64,000 nucleotides of DNA from Fulvivirga marina (GCF_016775155.1 NZ_JAEUGD010000042.1:186001-250000); one strand, 5' to 3'. Shown: positions 37,059-46,906, counted from the stretch's first letter. Notes: generated by a model not told the origin, from the sequence alone. A program made the numbers and translations.

Positions 37059-37465
37059 TGTTTGAGCAAACCACCCAAGTAAGAGTAAGATACGCCGAAA
37101 CAGACCAGATGGGGTATGTATACTATGGCAACTACGCAGCCTACTATGAAGTGGCGAGGGTTGAAAGTCTGAGAAGCCTGGGCCTGAGTTATAAAGAGCT
37201 GGAAGACCAGGGGATAATGATGCCTGTTCTGGAAAACAAATCGAAATATCTGGCTCCTGCCAAATACGATGAGCTTCTTACCATTAAGACTACCATTAAA
37301 AAGAAACCGGCCGTAAGGATTCAATTTGATTATGAAATTTATAACGAATCTGATAAATTGATCCATATAGGAGAGACCCTTTTGGTTTTTGTAGATATGA
37401 AAACGGGCAGACCTTGCATAATGCCGGAGGTGATGGCGAATTTGCTCAATCCTTTTTTTGAATAA
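37058..37465 (+). CDS. YbgC-like acyl-CoA thioesterase (hotdog fold)
   Basis: A 135-residue 4-hydroxybenzoyl-CoA thioesterase family protein. The catalytic region is RYAETDQMGYVYYGNYAAYYEVARVE (residues 10-35), with the active aspartate in ETDQMG. Such enzymes hydrolyse acyl-CoA thioesters; YbgC is linked to the Tol-Pal system in proteobacteria. It overlaps mltG by one base and abuts the YihY gene, so the three are cotranscribed. Confidence 0.9.
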   Translation: MFEQTTQVRVRYAETDQMGYVYYGNYAAYYEVARVESLRSLGLSYKELEDQGIMMPVLENKSKYLAPAKYDELLTIKTTIKKKPAVRIQFDYEIYNESDKLIHIGETLLVFVDMKTGRPCIMPEVMANLLNPFFE

Positions 37466-38428
37466 ATGAAGAAAAGAATTACCAAATATATTCTGGAGAG
37501 CAAGTATTATCACGGGCTCATAGACCTTCTAAAGCGGGTCAGATTCCGGAGTTATGATGATCTCACACTTTATGAGATCATTATGGTCTTAATTGGTAAG
37601 CTCAAGAAAGATGAAATTATTGAAAGAGCCAATGCGGTTGCATTTAATTTTACCGTAGCGGTATTTCCCGCAATCATTTTCCTTTTTACACTTACTCCCT
37701 ACATTCATCAGGTAATACCAGGAGTAAGTAAAGACTCCATTATGCAATTTATAGGTGATGTGATGCCTGAGAGTATGTATGTTACCGTATACGCTACTGT
37801 TGAAGATATTGTAGGTAATACCAGAGGAGGTCTACTCACGTTCGGTGCAGTGTTCTCCTTGTACCTGGCTACCAATGGTATGATGTCCTTAATGAAAGCC
37901 TTTAACTCATGTTACAAAACAATAGAGAAAAGAGGCTTTTTTAAGATGCGGTTGGTGGCAACCGGCCTTACAGTTATGCTAGCTGTCGTATTAATCCTGG
38001 CCAGTGTACTTTTAGTAATAGGAAACGCTGCGGTTGATGCTATCAACAACTTTCAATGGTTGGATATAGAGGACTACTTGATTTATATCTTCTTTCTATT
38101 GCGTTTTGTTGTGCTTTTTATTGTATTTTTCCTGGCGATCTCCTTTATTTATTATTTTGGACCAGCCGTCCATTATAACTGGAGGTTTTTCTCAATAGGT
38201 TCGTTGATAGCTACACTTCTCAGTATGGGCGTGACCTATGGTTTTTCATTTTATATATCCAACTTTGCTACTTACAACAAGCTTTATGGCTCATTAGGGG
38301 TTTTAATAGCCTTGATGATCTGGCAGGAGATTCTTTCCATAGTGTTGTTGGTAGGTTATGAAGTTAATGCCAGTGTACACCACGCTCACCGTATTTCAGG
38401 TATAGATGAAAGTAAGTTAGCTAGCTAG
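37466..38428 (+). CDS. YihY/BrkB family inner membrane protein
   Basis: A 320-residue membrane protein with six predicted spans. The family signature ANAVAFNFTVAVFPAIIFL and LYLATNGMMSLMKAFN are clear, as is FYISNFATYNKLYGSLG near the end. This family was once called virulence factor BrkB or ribonuclease BN, the latter wrongly. Function unknown, perhaps envelope related. It follows directly on the thioesterase stop. Confidence 0.9.
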   Translation: MKKRITKYILESKYYHGLIDLLKRVRFRSYDDLTLYEIIMVLIGKLKKDEIIERANAVAFNFTVAVFPAIIFLFTLTPYIHQVIPGVSKDSIMQFIGDVMPESMYVTVYATVEDIVGNTRGGLLTFGAVFSLYLATNGMMSLMKAFNSCYKTIEKRGFFKMRLVATGLTVMLAVVLILASVLLVIGNAAVDAINNFQWLDIEDYLIYIFFLLRFVVLFIVFFLAISFIYYFGPAVHYNWRFFSIGSLIATLLSMGVTYGFSFYISNFATYNKLYGSLGVLIALMIWQEILSIVLLVGYEVNASVHHAHRISGIDESKLAS

Positions 38429-38455
38429 CTAAAATTTGCTTAATATAGCTATACT

Positions 38456-40231
38456 ATGATAGCTAAAATTAATATTCCTAATCTTAAGGAAGCCCTTGTG
38501 TTAACTGCAAAGACAGTGGCAAGGTTTCCTTTGGCAACTTTGTGTGGCATAATAGGTACAGTATCCATGTGTTATTATGTGGAGGTTAGCTACGAAAATA
38601 AAGAGCTGCAAAAACAACTGATGAAACTGGTAATGGTAAGTGGGCTGGGGATTTCATTCTTTACAGCTTTGCAGCTCATTGGCGAAAACCTGAGAAGTCG
38701 AATGGTTCATTATGCCATCCAGGTTATCGGAGCAATATTATTAATACTCTACTATTTTTCTCTACCAATTGAATTGCAAGTTATCCATGGTGTAAGATTT
38801 GTGCTTTTTGGTCTTGTGGCGCATCTCTTGGTTTCATTTGCACCTTATATTGTTCATTTCAACAAACCAGGCTTTTGGTTGTACAATAAGCAGCTTTTTC
38901 TGCAGATACTTACAGCATTTTTTTTCTCTATGGTGCTGTTTGCGGGTTTAGCTTTGGCATTTCTGGCAGTTGAAAAGCTGTTTGATATTGATATCAGAGA
39001 TAAAACCTATTCTAAGCTGTTTTTTATAATCACAGGAATATTTTCCATGTTGTATTTTCTGGGAGGTGTGCCCCAAAGAGACGAGATGTTTAAGGATGAC
39101 GATGCCTACTCTAAAGGGCTATCCATATTTACCCAGTATATACTAATACCCTTGGTAGGTATATACAACATCATTCTATACCTCTATACCTTTAAAATAA
39201 TTATTCAATGGGACTGGCCCAAAGGTTGGATTGCTTACCTGTTTGTGAGCTATTCTGTATTAGGTATCCTTTCTTATTTGCTAGTGTATCCGGTAGTGAC
39301 TGAAAAAACGAAAGTATGGCTAAGGGTTTTTGCCAGAGGTTTCTTTATCTCTTTGATACCACTAGTTGTAGTTCTTTATCTCGCAGTTTATCTGAGGGCC
39401 TCTGAGTATGGCCTTACCGAGAATAGATATTTTCTTTTTGTCCTGGATTTCTGGCTTTTTGGGGTTGGCGCATATTTCATATTCTCTAAATCCAGGAACA
39501 TTAAATTAATTCCCGTTACACTTGCTATAGTGGTATTATTAACATCATTTGGTCCATGGGGAGCATTTTCCATGTCTATAAACAATCAAATTCACAGGTT
39601 TGAAAGAATATTTAATGAAAAAGTAAAGGGACCTTTAGAGCTTCAATTTGAGGATAAGAAAAGTCTTTCTTCTATTTTGACTTACTTGAAGAAACGCGAA
39701 AGCATGGATAAAGTGCAGGCATATTTCAAACATAACGTTGATTCTTTGAAGACATCAAAATATGTAGGTATTGAAAGTGTGCTGCTTCAGGAATATAACC
39801 TGGAGTATGTCAATGAATGGCAGGATGAGGAGAGTGCGCTAAGCAGGTACTTTTCCTTTACCACACGTACCAACTACTCGATGGGGATAAAACATGCTTC
39901 ATTCTTGAGGTTTGAAGACCATCAGGAAAGCAACTTTAAGGGAGTTGCTATTGAGTTAGACTCAGATGAGTTAATTATTAATATAGCAGATTCAGTAGGC
40001 TGGGAAGCTCAGATAGGTATTGAATCATTAGTTAAAGATCTGGTGAAGTTACATAACAGTTATGTATATGATATGGAGCCTGAGGCAATGGCCTTACATG
40101 GTGATAATGCTGGAATGAGCTATTCTTTGTATATTCATAGCCTTTACGTTGAGCGGTTAGATAAAGAGAAGTTTAAGTTACAGAATATCGGGTTTGACCT
40201 CTTTTTTACGAAGCATGAAGAAAAAAAATAA
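38456..40231 (+). CDS. DUF4153 domain membrane protein
   Basis: A 591-residue protein. Residues about 30-385 hold ten or more membrane spans with the DUF4153 pattern (FLGGVPQRDEM, QYILIPLVGIYNIILYLY, WPKGWIAYLFVSYSVLGI); the remaining 200 residues are soluble, probably periplasmic or cytoplasmic. These proteins are common in Bacteroidetes and have no known function. It starts 27 bases after the YihY gene and ends the mltG run. Confidence 0.85.
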   Translation: MIAKINIPNLKEALVLTAKTVARFPLATLCGIIGTVSMCYYVEVSYENKELQKQLMKLVMVSGLGISFFTALQLIGENLRSRMVHYAIQVIGAILLILYYFSLPIELQVIHGVRFVLFGLVAHLLVSFAPYIVHFNKPGFWLYNKQLFLQILTAFFFSMVLFAGLALAFLAVEKLFDIDIRDKTYSKLFFIITGIFSMLYFLGGVPQRDEMFKDDDAYSKGLSIFTQYILIPLVGIYNIILYLYTFKIIIQWDWPKGWIAYLFVSYSVLGILSYLLVYPVVTEKTKVWLRVFARGFFISLIPLVVVLYLAVYLRASEYGLTENRYFLFVLDFWLFGVGAYFIFSKSRNIKLIPVTLAIVVLLTSFGPWGAFSMSINNQIHRFERIFNEKVKGPLELQFEDKKSLSSILTYLKKRESMDKVQAYFKHNVDSLKTSKYVGIESVLLQEYNLEYVNEWQDEESALSRYFSFTTRTNYSMGIKHASFLRFEDHQESNFKGVAIELDSDELIINIADSVGWEAQIGIESLVKDLVKLHNSYVYDMEPEAMALHGDNAGMSYSLYIHSLYVERLDKEKFKLQNIGFDLFFTKHEEKK

Positions 40232-40306
40232 ATTGTTGTTTGCAGAAAAAAAATAATCATATACATTTGCAGTCCCATTCGGCGAAAGAGTTCGAATGAT
40301 AATCAA

Positions 40307-40391
40307 AGAGGAGTGGCAGAGTGGTCGAATGCGGCGGTCTTGAAAACCGTTGTACCGCGAGGTACCGGGGGTTCGAATCCCTCCTCCTCTG
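40307..40391 (+). tRNA. tRNA-Ser (anticodon UGA)
   Basis: A class II tRNA of 85 bases. The acceptor arms AGAGGAG (40307-40313) and CTCCTCT (40384-40390) pair perfectly; the anticodon loop CTTGAAA has TGA at 40341-40343 on a 5-base-pair stem; a long variable arm (GTACCGCGAGGTAC) and the T loop TTCGAAT (40372-40378) complete it. The discriminator base is G and the CCA end is not encoded. A terminator follows. Confidence 0.97.
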
Positions 40392-40399
40392 CATAAAGG

Positions 40400-40436
40400 A
40401 AAGGCCTTGGCTAGTAAGCTGAGGCCTTTTTGTTTT
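40400..40436 (+). terminator. terminator after tRNA-Ser
   Basis: AAAGGCCTTGGCT (40400-40412) pairs with AGCTGAGGCCTTT (40417-40429) over 13 base pairs including two G-U pairs, with loop AGTA, followed by TTGTTTTT. Confidence 0.9.
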
Positions 40437-40465
40437 TAATGCCTCTTGCTAATCGAGCCCATCAG

Positions 40466-40897
40466 TCATGGCGAAGCAGGTTGTGCCAGGTTTGCAGATA
40501 CTGTGATTTTCGTATTTAACAGTTTGCTTATAGGACAGTTTTCTTTAGCCTCCTGAGCCGCCTTTTGGAATTCGTCATCAGAGATCTTGGGCACATCACC
40601 CTTTACAACCAAATCTATTTGAACTATGGAGCCATCTTCAAAAGTAAGTTTGGCTTCAGTGTCCAGGTTATTGGGAGTGTAGTCTGAAGCTCCCAAAATA
40701 AAGCTCAGTTTCATTGTAAAACAGCCTGCATGTGCAGCTGCTACAAGCTCTTCAGGGTTGGTGCCTATACCATCTTCAAACCTTGAAGAAGCAGAGTACT
40801 TACTTTTATCCAGTGCCTTGCTTTGTGTGCTTACAGTTCCATTTCCTTCTTTTCCGGAACCTTCCCAGTGGGCATTTGCTCTTCTTACAAATTTCAT
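40466..40897 (-). CDS. osmC: OsmC family peroxiredoxin-like protein
   Basis: A 143-residue OsmC-type hydroperoxide reductase. Both catalytic cysteines are present: HAGCFTMKLSF and ENCPISKLL, as is TNPEELVAAAH. The N-terminus AHWEGSGKEGNGTVST is typical of OsmC rather than Ohr. It reduces organic hydroperoxides. It is convergent to tRNA-Ser and monocistronic. Confidence 0.93.
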   Translation of the reverse strand: MKFVRRANAHWEGSGKEGNGTVSTQSKALDKSKYSASSRFEDGIGTNPEELVAAAHAGCFTMKLSFILGASDYTPNNLDTEAKLTFEDGSIVQIDLVVKGDVPKISDDEFQKAAQEAKENCPISKLLNTKITVSANLAQPASP

Positions 40898-41082
40898 AGT
40901 CGTTGATTTTAGAGTCTTTAATGATTGTCTTTGGAGAAGTATTTTAACTTTTATTAAAAGTTAGCTCTTTTTCTCTTCAACATTATTATGGCGGGAAAGT
41001 TTAAAAGTTTTATTGATTGAGACTATTGATAGTTGCTCTCTCCTCACTGATTCACTAATATTACTTCTAAACGTAAGGTTAT

Positions 41083-44000
41083 ATGTTAGCAAAACGCACT
41101 CAGGAAGAACGCATTCAAAAAGTCCGGCAACTTATAAGTGAATACTATGGTATTTCCGGGAAATTAAAAGCTCTGCAGGGAGAAGCCGATGAAAACTATT
41201 TGATGGAATCTGATGGGGGAGAAAAATATAGCGTTAAGATTTCCTCAGCGAATATTTCTGAGAAGGAAGTAGAGTTTCAAACCGTATTACTGGATTATCT
41301 GGATGGTAAAACAGGTCTAATTTTGCCAAAAGTGGTCAAAAGCCTGAATAAAAATGCCTATGAAAAGGTTGACCTTAAAGGAGAACCGAAGATTTTACGA
41401 TTGCTAACCTGGGTGCCCGGAAGGTTATATGCTGACATGAACCCTCAGAACAGCGGGTTGCTGATTAGCTTGGGTAAAGCTTGTGGTGAGTTAAGCAAGA
41501 CTCTCACTGGTTTTGATCATCCTGAAGCTCATCGAAAGCAGCTATGGGACCCTGCTCAGGCGGATTGGATAAAAGGTCATTTTGATAAATTTTCAGAACC
41601 GGAGCAGGTAGTTATAGCTTTACATTTCTATGAATTGTATGATGCCATACGGCCTTTAATGAAGCAGCTTCGAAAAGGAGTAAATTATAATGATGCCAAT
41701 GACCATAATGTTATTGTTAATGGAGACTCCAAAAACCCTTTGATAAATGGCTTTATTGATTTTGGAGACGTAGTACATACTTACAAAATCAATGAGCTGG
41801 CTATAGTACTGGCTTACGCCATGATGGGTAAGAATAATCCGCTGGAAGCAGCATGTCATGTTATCTTAGGGTACAATGAGATTTTCCCCCTGGAAGAAAA
41901 TGAAGTGGAGGCGTTGTTTGCTCTCACTTGTATTCGGTTGATTATTACCGTGACTTCTTCTGTTATTAATAAAAAAGAACACCCCGATAATGAGTACTTA
42001 TTGATCAGTGAAAAGCCAGCTTGGGATCTTTTGGAAAAGCTGGTGAAGATCGCCCCGGCATTTGCTCACTACAGGTTTAGGGCAGCCTGTGGTTGGAGTG
42101 CATGTCCCAAAGCTGATAAAATCCGCAAAGTAGCTAAGAATCAAAGCCTGAGGTTCGCCGATGTTGTTGAAGGTCTTTCCAGTCCTAAGTTGTACTGGAT
42201 GGATTTAAGTGTTGGCTCTCTGGAGTTGGGTAATGCTGCAAATTATCAAACTACCAAAGCTTTTTGCAGGCAGGTCGATCGTTTGATGGAAGATCGTGAT
42301 GCTGCTATAAGTATTGGCAGGTATGATGAAGTCAGACCAATTTATACTACAGATGCTTATCTGCAGCATGGGAATGATGGGCCTGGGTGGCGGACGGTTC
42401 ACCTGGGAGTGGATGTGTTTGCAGTTGCCGGTACTCCCGTTTATGCTGCTTATGATGGTATAGTACATAGCTTTGCTAACAACAGCAGTGCGCGAGACTA
42501 TGGTCCGACGATTATTCTGGAACATGAAGTTAAAGGAGTTAAATTTTATACATTATATGGGCACTTGTCCGTAAAATCTTTGACGGGATTAACGGTTGGG
42601 AAACCTTTTAAAAAAGGTGAGCTTTTGGCCTGGTTTGGCGATGAAAAAGAAAATGGAGAGTGGCCGCCACATTTGCATTTTCAAATGATGAGTGATATGC
42701 TGAACTATGAAGGGGATTATCCTGGTGTAGTTTACCATGATGAACTGGATGTGTGGAAGCAACTTATTCTTGACCCTATGTCATATATGGGGTTAACATC
42801 ACCTGAAGGAGACAAACATGATGCAGAGAAAATCATAGAGCAAAGGAAGAAGAGGCTGGGCCGGAGCCTGAGCATTTCTTATCAAAGACCTTTACACATT
42901 GTTAGAGGTTTTAAACAGTACTTGTATGACTCCACAGCAAGGCGTTATCTGGACATGGTTAATAATGTCGCTCATGTAGGTCACGAACATCCTGCGGTAG
43001 TTCGGGCAGGGCAGGAGCAAATGGCCGTGCTGAATACCAATACCCGATACCTTCATGAGGAACTCGTACATTTTGCTGAGGAGCTTACAGCCACATTGCC
43101 TAAGGAACTATCCGTGTGTCATTTTGTAAACTCTGGAAGTGAGGCTAATGAACTGGCGTTGCGCATGGTTAAGGCCAATACAGGTAGCAGAGATATGATA
43201 GTGCTGGAAACAGGATATCACGGCAATACTAATGGTTGCATAGATATCAGTTCATATAAATTTGATGGCAAAGGAGGAAAAGGAGCGCCGGAGTGTACTC
43301 ATGTGGTGCCTACCCCTGATTTGTTTCGGGGACTATATAGGAGTGATGACGCGACAGCGATCAAAAAATATATTGGACATGTAGAACAGGCTTTACTATC
43401 TATAACAGAGAGAGGTCGGGGCCTTGCTGGGTTTATTGCCGAAAGTATAATGAGCTGTGCCGGGCAAATACCACTGCCACAAGATTACCTGAAGGAGGTT
43501 TATAAAATTGTAAGATCCATAGGAGGGCTATGCATCGCCGATGAAGTCCAGGTTGGTATGGGCAGGGTAGGTGAGAAATTCTGGGGATTTGAATTGCATG
43601 ACGTAGTACCAGATATTGTAACCATTGGGAAACCCTTGGGTAATGGACATCCCTTAGCCGCAGTAGTAACTACGGAAGCAGTCGCAGAAAGATTTGCCAG
43701 TGGTATGGAGTATTTCAATACCTTCGGGGGAAATCCGGTGTCTTGTGCCATAGGTCGTGCAGTACTGTCGGTCGTAAGGGAAGAGGGACTGCAACAAAAT
43801 GCCTTGCAGGTCGGAGAGAACTTAATTCGGGAGCTTAAACAGCTGCAAACTCAATACCCTATCATAGGAGACGTGCGGGGTAATGGACTTTTCTCTGGTT
43901 TTGAACTGGTGAGACAGGGGCTAATGCCGGCAACTGAGGAAGCAGTATATCTATCCAATCGCATGCGGGACAAAGGGGTATTGATGAGTACTGATGGTCC

Positions 44001-44112
44001 GGATAATAATGTGTTGAAGCTTAAGCCCCCAATTTGTTTCAGTGCAACCGATATGGAATTTTTCCTTGAGAAGCTGGAGGAGGTCTTAAAGGAAGATTTT
44101 TTAAAATTGTGA
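41083..44112 (+). CDS. trifunctional fusion: APH-type kinase, M23 peptidase, class III aminotransferase
   Basis: A 1009-residue protein with three enzyme domains in one chain. Residues about 25-330 are an aminoglycoside phosphotransferase-fold kinase ([13 protein letters not shown] and [17 protein letters not shown]). Residues about 420-565 are an M23 metallopeptidase with [15 protein letters not shown] and PPHLHFQ, the zinc and catalytic residues. Residues about 585-1005 are a class III PLP aminotransferase ([26 protein letters not shown] lysine in [11 protein letters not shown]). The kinase and aminotransferase resemble the hydroxylysine kinase and phospho-lyase pair (AGPHD1, AGXT2L) seen separately in animals. 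There is no signal peptide, although M23 enzymes normally act outside the cell. No resistance role is suggested. Confidence 0.88.
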   Translation: MLAKRTQEERIQKVRQLISEYYGISGKLKALQGEADENYLMESDGGEKYSVKISSANISEKEVEFQTVLLDYLDGKTGLILPKVVKSLNKNAYEKVDLKGEPKILRLLTWVPGRLYADMNPQNSGLLISLGKACGELSKTLTGFDHPEAHRKQLWDPAQADWIKGHFDKFSEPEQVVIALHFYELYDAIRPLMKQLRKGVNYNDANDHNVIVNGDSKNPLINGFIDFGDVVHTYKINELAIVLAYAMMGKNNPLEAACHVILGYNEIFPLEENEVEALFALTCIRLIITVTSSVINKKEHPDNEYLLISEKPAWDLLEKLVKIAPAFAHYRFRAACGWSACPKADKIRKVAKNQSLRFADVVEGLSSPKLYWMDLSVGSLELGNAANYQTTKAFCRQVDRLMEDRDAAISIGRYDEVRPIYTTDAYLQHGNDGPGWRTVHLGVDVFAVAGTPVYAAYDGIVHSFANNSSARDYGPTIILEHEVKGVKFYTLYGHLSVKSLTGLTVGKPFKKGELLAWFGDEKENGEWPPHLHFQMMSDMLNYEGDYPGVVYHDELDVWKQLILDPMSYMGLTSPEGDKHDAEKIIEQRKKRLGRSLSISYQRPLHIVRGFKQYLYDSTARRYLDMVNNVAHVGHEHPAVVRAGQEQMAVLNTNTRYLHEELVHFAEELTATLPKELSVCHFVNSGSEANELALRMVKANTGSRDMIVLETGYHGNTNGCIDISSYKFDGKGGKGAPECTHVVPTPDLFRGLYRSDDATAIKKYIGHVEQALLSITERGRGLAGFIAESIMSCAGQIPLPQDYLKEVYKIVRSIGGLCIADEVQVGMGRVGEKFWGFELHDVVPDIVTIGKPLGNGHPLAAVVTTEAVAERFASGMEYFNTFGGNPVSCAIGRAVLSVVREEGLQQNALQVGENLIRELKQLQTQYPIIGDVRGNGLFSGFELVRQGLMPATEEAVYLSNRMRDKGVLMSTDGPDNNVLKLKPPICFSATDMEFFLEKLEEVLKEDFLKL

Positions 44113-44120
44113 TACCGCAC

Positions 44121-44252
44121 ATGCATTACTCATTAAATGGTGCAGTAGTAACCGAATGGCAATCACCCAATCTGCTTATCTTGTTTATGGAGATCAAACC
44201 AGATCAATACTTTGAAGATATTCAATTTGCAGCAGAGTGGAGCAGTACATAA
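44121..44252 (+). CDS. possible small protein, 43 residues
   Basis: A short ATG-started frame 8 bases after the fusion protein, on the same strand. The peptide (MHYSLNGAVVTEWQSPNL at the start) is acidic and not recognised. It may be a remnant or chance. A promoter for the darcynin-like gene is expected in the 100 bases that follow. Confidence 0.25.
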   Translation: MHYSLNGAVVTEWQSPNLLILFMEIKPDQYFEDIQFAAEWSST

Positions 44253-44348
44253 TAAAAAGTAGGTTGCAAAAATTTCATTTGTCTTAACATATGTAAATGC
44301 ATAGAAGGTTGTTGTTTATCAGTTTTGCATAAACAAAAACAATAATTG

Positions 44349-44789
44349 ATGAAAAAAACTATTGCATTATCTCTCCTTTTGGTGATTGCGATCTGTTTGT
44401 TTGCTACAAAACCTCAAAACAAATATTTAACTCATAATGTGGAAAATGAAATGACCTACTCCATACTAGTATTGTACCGGGCAACTAACTATTGGTTAGC
44501 ATTAAGCAGGGAAGAACGAGGGCGATTTTTTGAAACTGAAATTGCACCAATAATACAGAAATGCGATGAGAGACTGTCCATCAGACTGTTTGATAGTGAG
44601 GCTTTTCATGCTAAAACCTCAGATTTCATGCTAGTTGAATGTCAGAACTTGCAAGATTATTACTACTTTATGGAATACCTTAGAGATACGGAGCTTTTTA
44701 GCAAACCATATATTGAGCTAAATGATGTAATCATAGGGGTAGAAAATGGCTTTCAGCGTTTTGAAGAAGAGGAGTTTAATAAAGAGTGA
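44349..44789 (+). CDS. darcynin-like protein with signal peptide
   Basis: A 146-residue protein. An N-terminal signal peptide or anchor (ALSLLLVIAICLFAT) is followed by a domain of the darcynin type: YSILVLYRATNYWLALSREER, RLSIRLFDSEAFHAKTSDFMLVE and a short C-terminal part (residues 110-140). Darcynins are small proteins of about 110 residues with no known biochemical role and no signal peptide in the copies I recall; export here would be a variation. The start is the ATG at 44349; a TTG lies just before it. It stands alone. Confidence 0.7.
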   Translation: MKKTIALSLLLVIAICLFATKPQNKYLTHNVENEMTYSILVLYRATNYWLALSREERGRFFETEIAPIIQKCDERLSIRLFDSEAFHAKTSDFMLVECQNLQDYYYFMEYLRDTELFSKPYIELNDVIIGVENGFQRFEEEEFNKE

Positions 44790-44911
44790 TATTCTTTTAT
44801 ATTTTCTAGCTTCTCACTAATAGAGAAAAGATTTATAAAAAAAATCGTTTCTCCATTAAACCTTTTCATAGCAGCCACATCTAACTGGCACAAAACAAAA
44901 CTAATACGACT

Positions 44912-45772
44912 ATGAAAAGAATCAGCACATTAAAAAACGTGATATTTTTTGCAACATTTGCAGCTTCTTCGTTTTTGTTTCAGGCCTGTAGTGAAGACGA
45001 GAATGAGGTGACTACCGTTTCTGCAGAAGAAGAGCTGGGTATTGTTGAAAATAGTAGTGAAACAGAAACCGTTGTGGATGAGGATCTGCTGCTTATGGAT
45101 CAGGCAGTTGCAGAAATATCAGCTTCCGGTGGGAGAATCGAAGGGGACAGTCTTTGTGTAATTGTTATTCGTGATGAGGTAGCAAAGACTATTACATTAG
45201 ATTTTGGAGACAGTTGCATTGGTCCATATGGCAGAGAGCGTTCGGGAAAAATCATCATTACTTACGGAGGCACTTTTGACGATGATATGGCAAACAGGGT
45301 AATAACTTTTGAGAATTACTATGTGAATAACAAGAAGATCACCGGTGCTATTTTACTTCGTGATATGAATAGAAATGTAGATGGTAACCTGACTGCTACC
45401 AGGGCTTTAGAGGGTTATACTATTCATTATCCTGATGGAAATACTTTTGTAATGAATGGGGCAACAACCAGAGAATGGATTGAAGGTGAAGGAGATGGAA
45501 TAGTTGCCAGCAATGTATTCAAAATTACCGGTGCCTATGAAGGTGTTTCAACGAGAGGCAGGGGCTTTACACATACTATTACTGAACCAATAATTATGAA
45601 CTTTGGCTGCCGGGCCAATGGAGGGTTTGTTAGAATTAGTGGAGTTAAGGAAATGGTTATCAATGGTATAGACCGAAACAGGACAAGAACAGTAGATTAC
45701 GGTGACGGATCATGTGATAATGAATTTACGGTAACCATTAACGACAGGGTTTACACAGTCACTGCTTCTTAA
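44912..45772 (+). CDS. lipoprotein of unknown function
   Basis: A 286-residue protein with a lipoprotein signal peptide (SFLFQACSEDENE; lipobox FQAC, followed by an acidic tether that favours surface export in Bacteroidetes). The mature domain is beta-rich and repetitive (GKIIITYGGTFDDD, GYTIHYPDGNTFVMNG, TITEPIIMNFGCRANGGFV) with a few conserved cysteines. Similar proteins are common in Cytophagales and Flavobacteria without assigned function. A hairpin terminator follows at 45811-45838. Confidence 0.75.
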   Translation: MKRISTLKNVIFFATFAASSFLFQACSEDENEVTTVSAEEELGIVENSSETETVVDEDLLLMDQAVAEISASGGRIEGDSLCVIVIRDEVAKTITLDFGDSCIGPYGRERSGKIIITYGGTFDDDMANRVITFENYYVNNKKITGAILLRDMNRNVDGNLTATRALEGYTIHYPDGNTFVMNGATTREWIEGEGDGIVASNVFKITGAYEGVSTRGRGFTHTITEPIIMNFGCRANGGFVRISGVKEMVINGIDRNRTRTVDYGDGSCDNEFTVTINDRVYTVTAS

Positions 45773-45810
45773 TCGAGATTTATATTTAGGAAATTAATAA
45801 CTTATTGTGG

Positions 45811-45838
45811 AAGAAGTTGTCATAAACGGCAACTTCTT
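45811..45838 (+). terminator. terminator after the lipoprotein gene
   Basis: AAGAAGTTG (45811-45819) and CAACTTCTT (45830-45838) form a perfect 9-base-pair stem with a 10-base loop, followed by TTAT, 39 bases past the lipoprotein stop. Its presence argues that the next sigma gene starts after it. Confidence 0.8.
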
Positions 45839-45866
45839 TTATCTACTTGAAGCGAAACCTCTAATT

Positions 45867-46403
45867 GTGGAAGAAGCAGAGTTAGTCCGGTTATTTCAAC
45901 AGGAAGGTTCTAAGCGTGATACCTTTGCTAAGCTGGTACAGCAGTATCAGCAGAAGGTATATGGTATAGTAAGAAAAATGGTTGTTAACCATGAGGATGC
46001 TGATGATGTGGTTCAGGAGGTGTTCGTGAAAGTATGGCATAATTTGGATAAATTTAAAGGAGAGTCTGGATTGTTTACCTGGATTTACCGGATAGCAACA
46101 AATGAAAGCCTGCAGTTTCTTCGTAAAAAGAGGAGACGCATGTTTTTCAGTGCTGACATTACTGAAGTGCTTATTAATAACCTGACGAGTGAAGTACATT
46201 TAGATGGGAATGAAATACAACTAAAGCTACAAAAAGCGATATTACAGTTGCCAGATAAGCAAAGGCTTGTATTTAATTTAAAATATTATGAAGGATTGAA
46301 GTATGAGCAGATAGCAGAGATAACAGATAGCAGCATAGGAAGTCTAAAGGCCAGCTACCATCATGCTACAAAAAAAATAGAAGAATATTTGCAGCGTGAT
46401 TAA
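45867..46403 (+). CDS. ECF RNA polymerase sigma factor
   Basis: A 178-residue RpoE-like sigma factor with region 2 (EDADDVVQEVFVKVWHNL, FTWIYRIATNESLQFLRKK) and region 4 (EGLKYEQIAEITDSSIGSLKASYHHA). The frame is open from a GTG at 45807, but that start lies inside the terminator hairpin region; the GTG at 45867 (MEEAELVRLF) gives the normal ECF N-terminus. It is followed by a membrane protein that is likely its anti-sigma factor and by a Spy-like periplasmic protein, the usual Bacteroidetes envelope-stress set. Confidence 0.9.
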   Translation: MEEAELVRLFQQEGSKRDTFAKLVQQYQQKVYGIVRKMVVNHEDADDVVQEVFVKVWHNLDKFKGESGLFTWIYRIATNESLQFLRKKRRRMFFSADITEVLINNLTSEVHLDGNEIQLKLQKAILQLPDKQRLVFNLKYYEGLKYEQIAEITDSSIGSLKASYHHATKKIEEYLQRD

Positions 46404-46435
46404 ACCTTTAACCATGAAGAACATCTAATAAGTAA

Positions 46436-46906
46436 ATGGAAAGGGATAAAAGAAATATTGATCTTAATAAAATCCCCAAAAAGGATATTTATACGGCTCC
46501 GGAAGGTTATTTTGAGGCCTTGCCGGATAATGTCCTGAAGAAGATCGATGAGGGTGATAAAGGAAAAGAGATAACCTTACGGGTTAATTGGAAGGTTGTA
46601 GGGTATGTGGCTGCAGCTTCAATACTACTGCTGGTTGCTACACTTATTGGTTTGCAGAATAATAAAACTGATAGAGTTAGTGCAGAAGATTTTCTTGCCA
46701 AGGTTTCAGATTCAGACTTGGTGTTATACTTACAGCAATCTGAAATCGACGCTTATGAAATTATGGAGGTCACAGATATAGAAAACCTGGGGCTGACCTT
46801 TGGTAATACTGGGGATTTTATAGAACCTCAGTTGAATGATCCGGATTTGGAATTGCTATATGAACAGTATGGAATATCTCCTGATGAAAATTTACAAATG
46901 TTTTGA
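46436..46906 (+). CDS. single-span membrane protein, likely anti-sigma factor
   Basis: A 156-residue protein with a short cytoplasmic part (YTAPEGYFEALPDNVLKKI, a motif shared by many Bacteroidetes proteins in this position), one span (VVGYVAAASILLLVATLIGL) and a periplasmic tail of about 80 acidic residues. It has no ZAS zinc motif. Its place between an ECF sigma gene and a Spy-like sensor gene, and its topology, suggest an anti-sigma role; this is inference. It starts 32 bases after the sigma stop. Confidence 0.75.
   Translation: MERDKRNIDLNKIPKKDIYTAPEGYFEALPDNVLKKIDEGDKGKEITLRVNWKVVGYVAAASILLLVATLIGLQNNKTDRVSAEDFLAKVSDSDLVLYLQQSEIDAYEIMEVTDIENLGLTFGNTGDFIEPQLNDPDLELLYEQYGISPDENLQMF

Noticed and set aside
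37055-37513. 152-codon minus-strand frame over the thioesterase
   Set aside because: It mirrors the thioesterase gene; its histidine- and phenylalanine-rich composition is antisense in kind.
41083-42070. Aminoglycoside resistance gene
   Set aside because: The kinase domain is part of a large fusion with an aminotransferase and resembles hydroxylysine-type kinases, not clinical APH enzymes.
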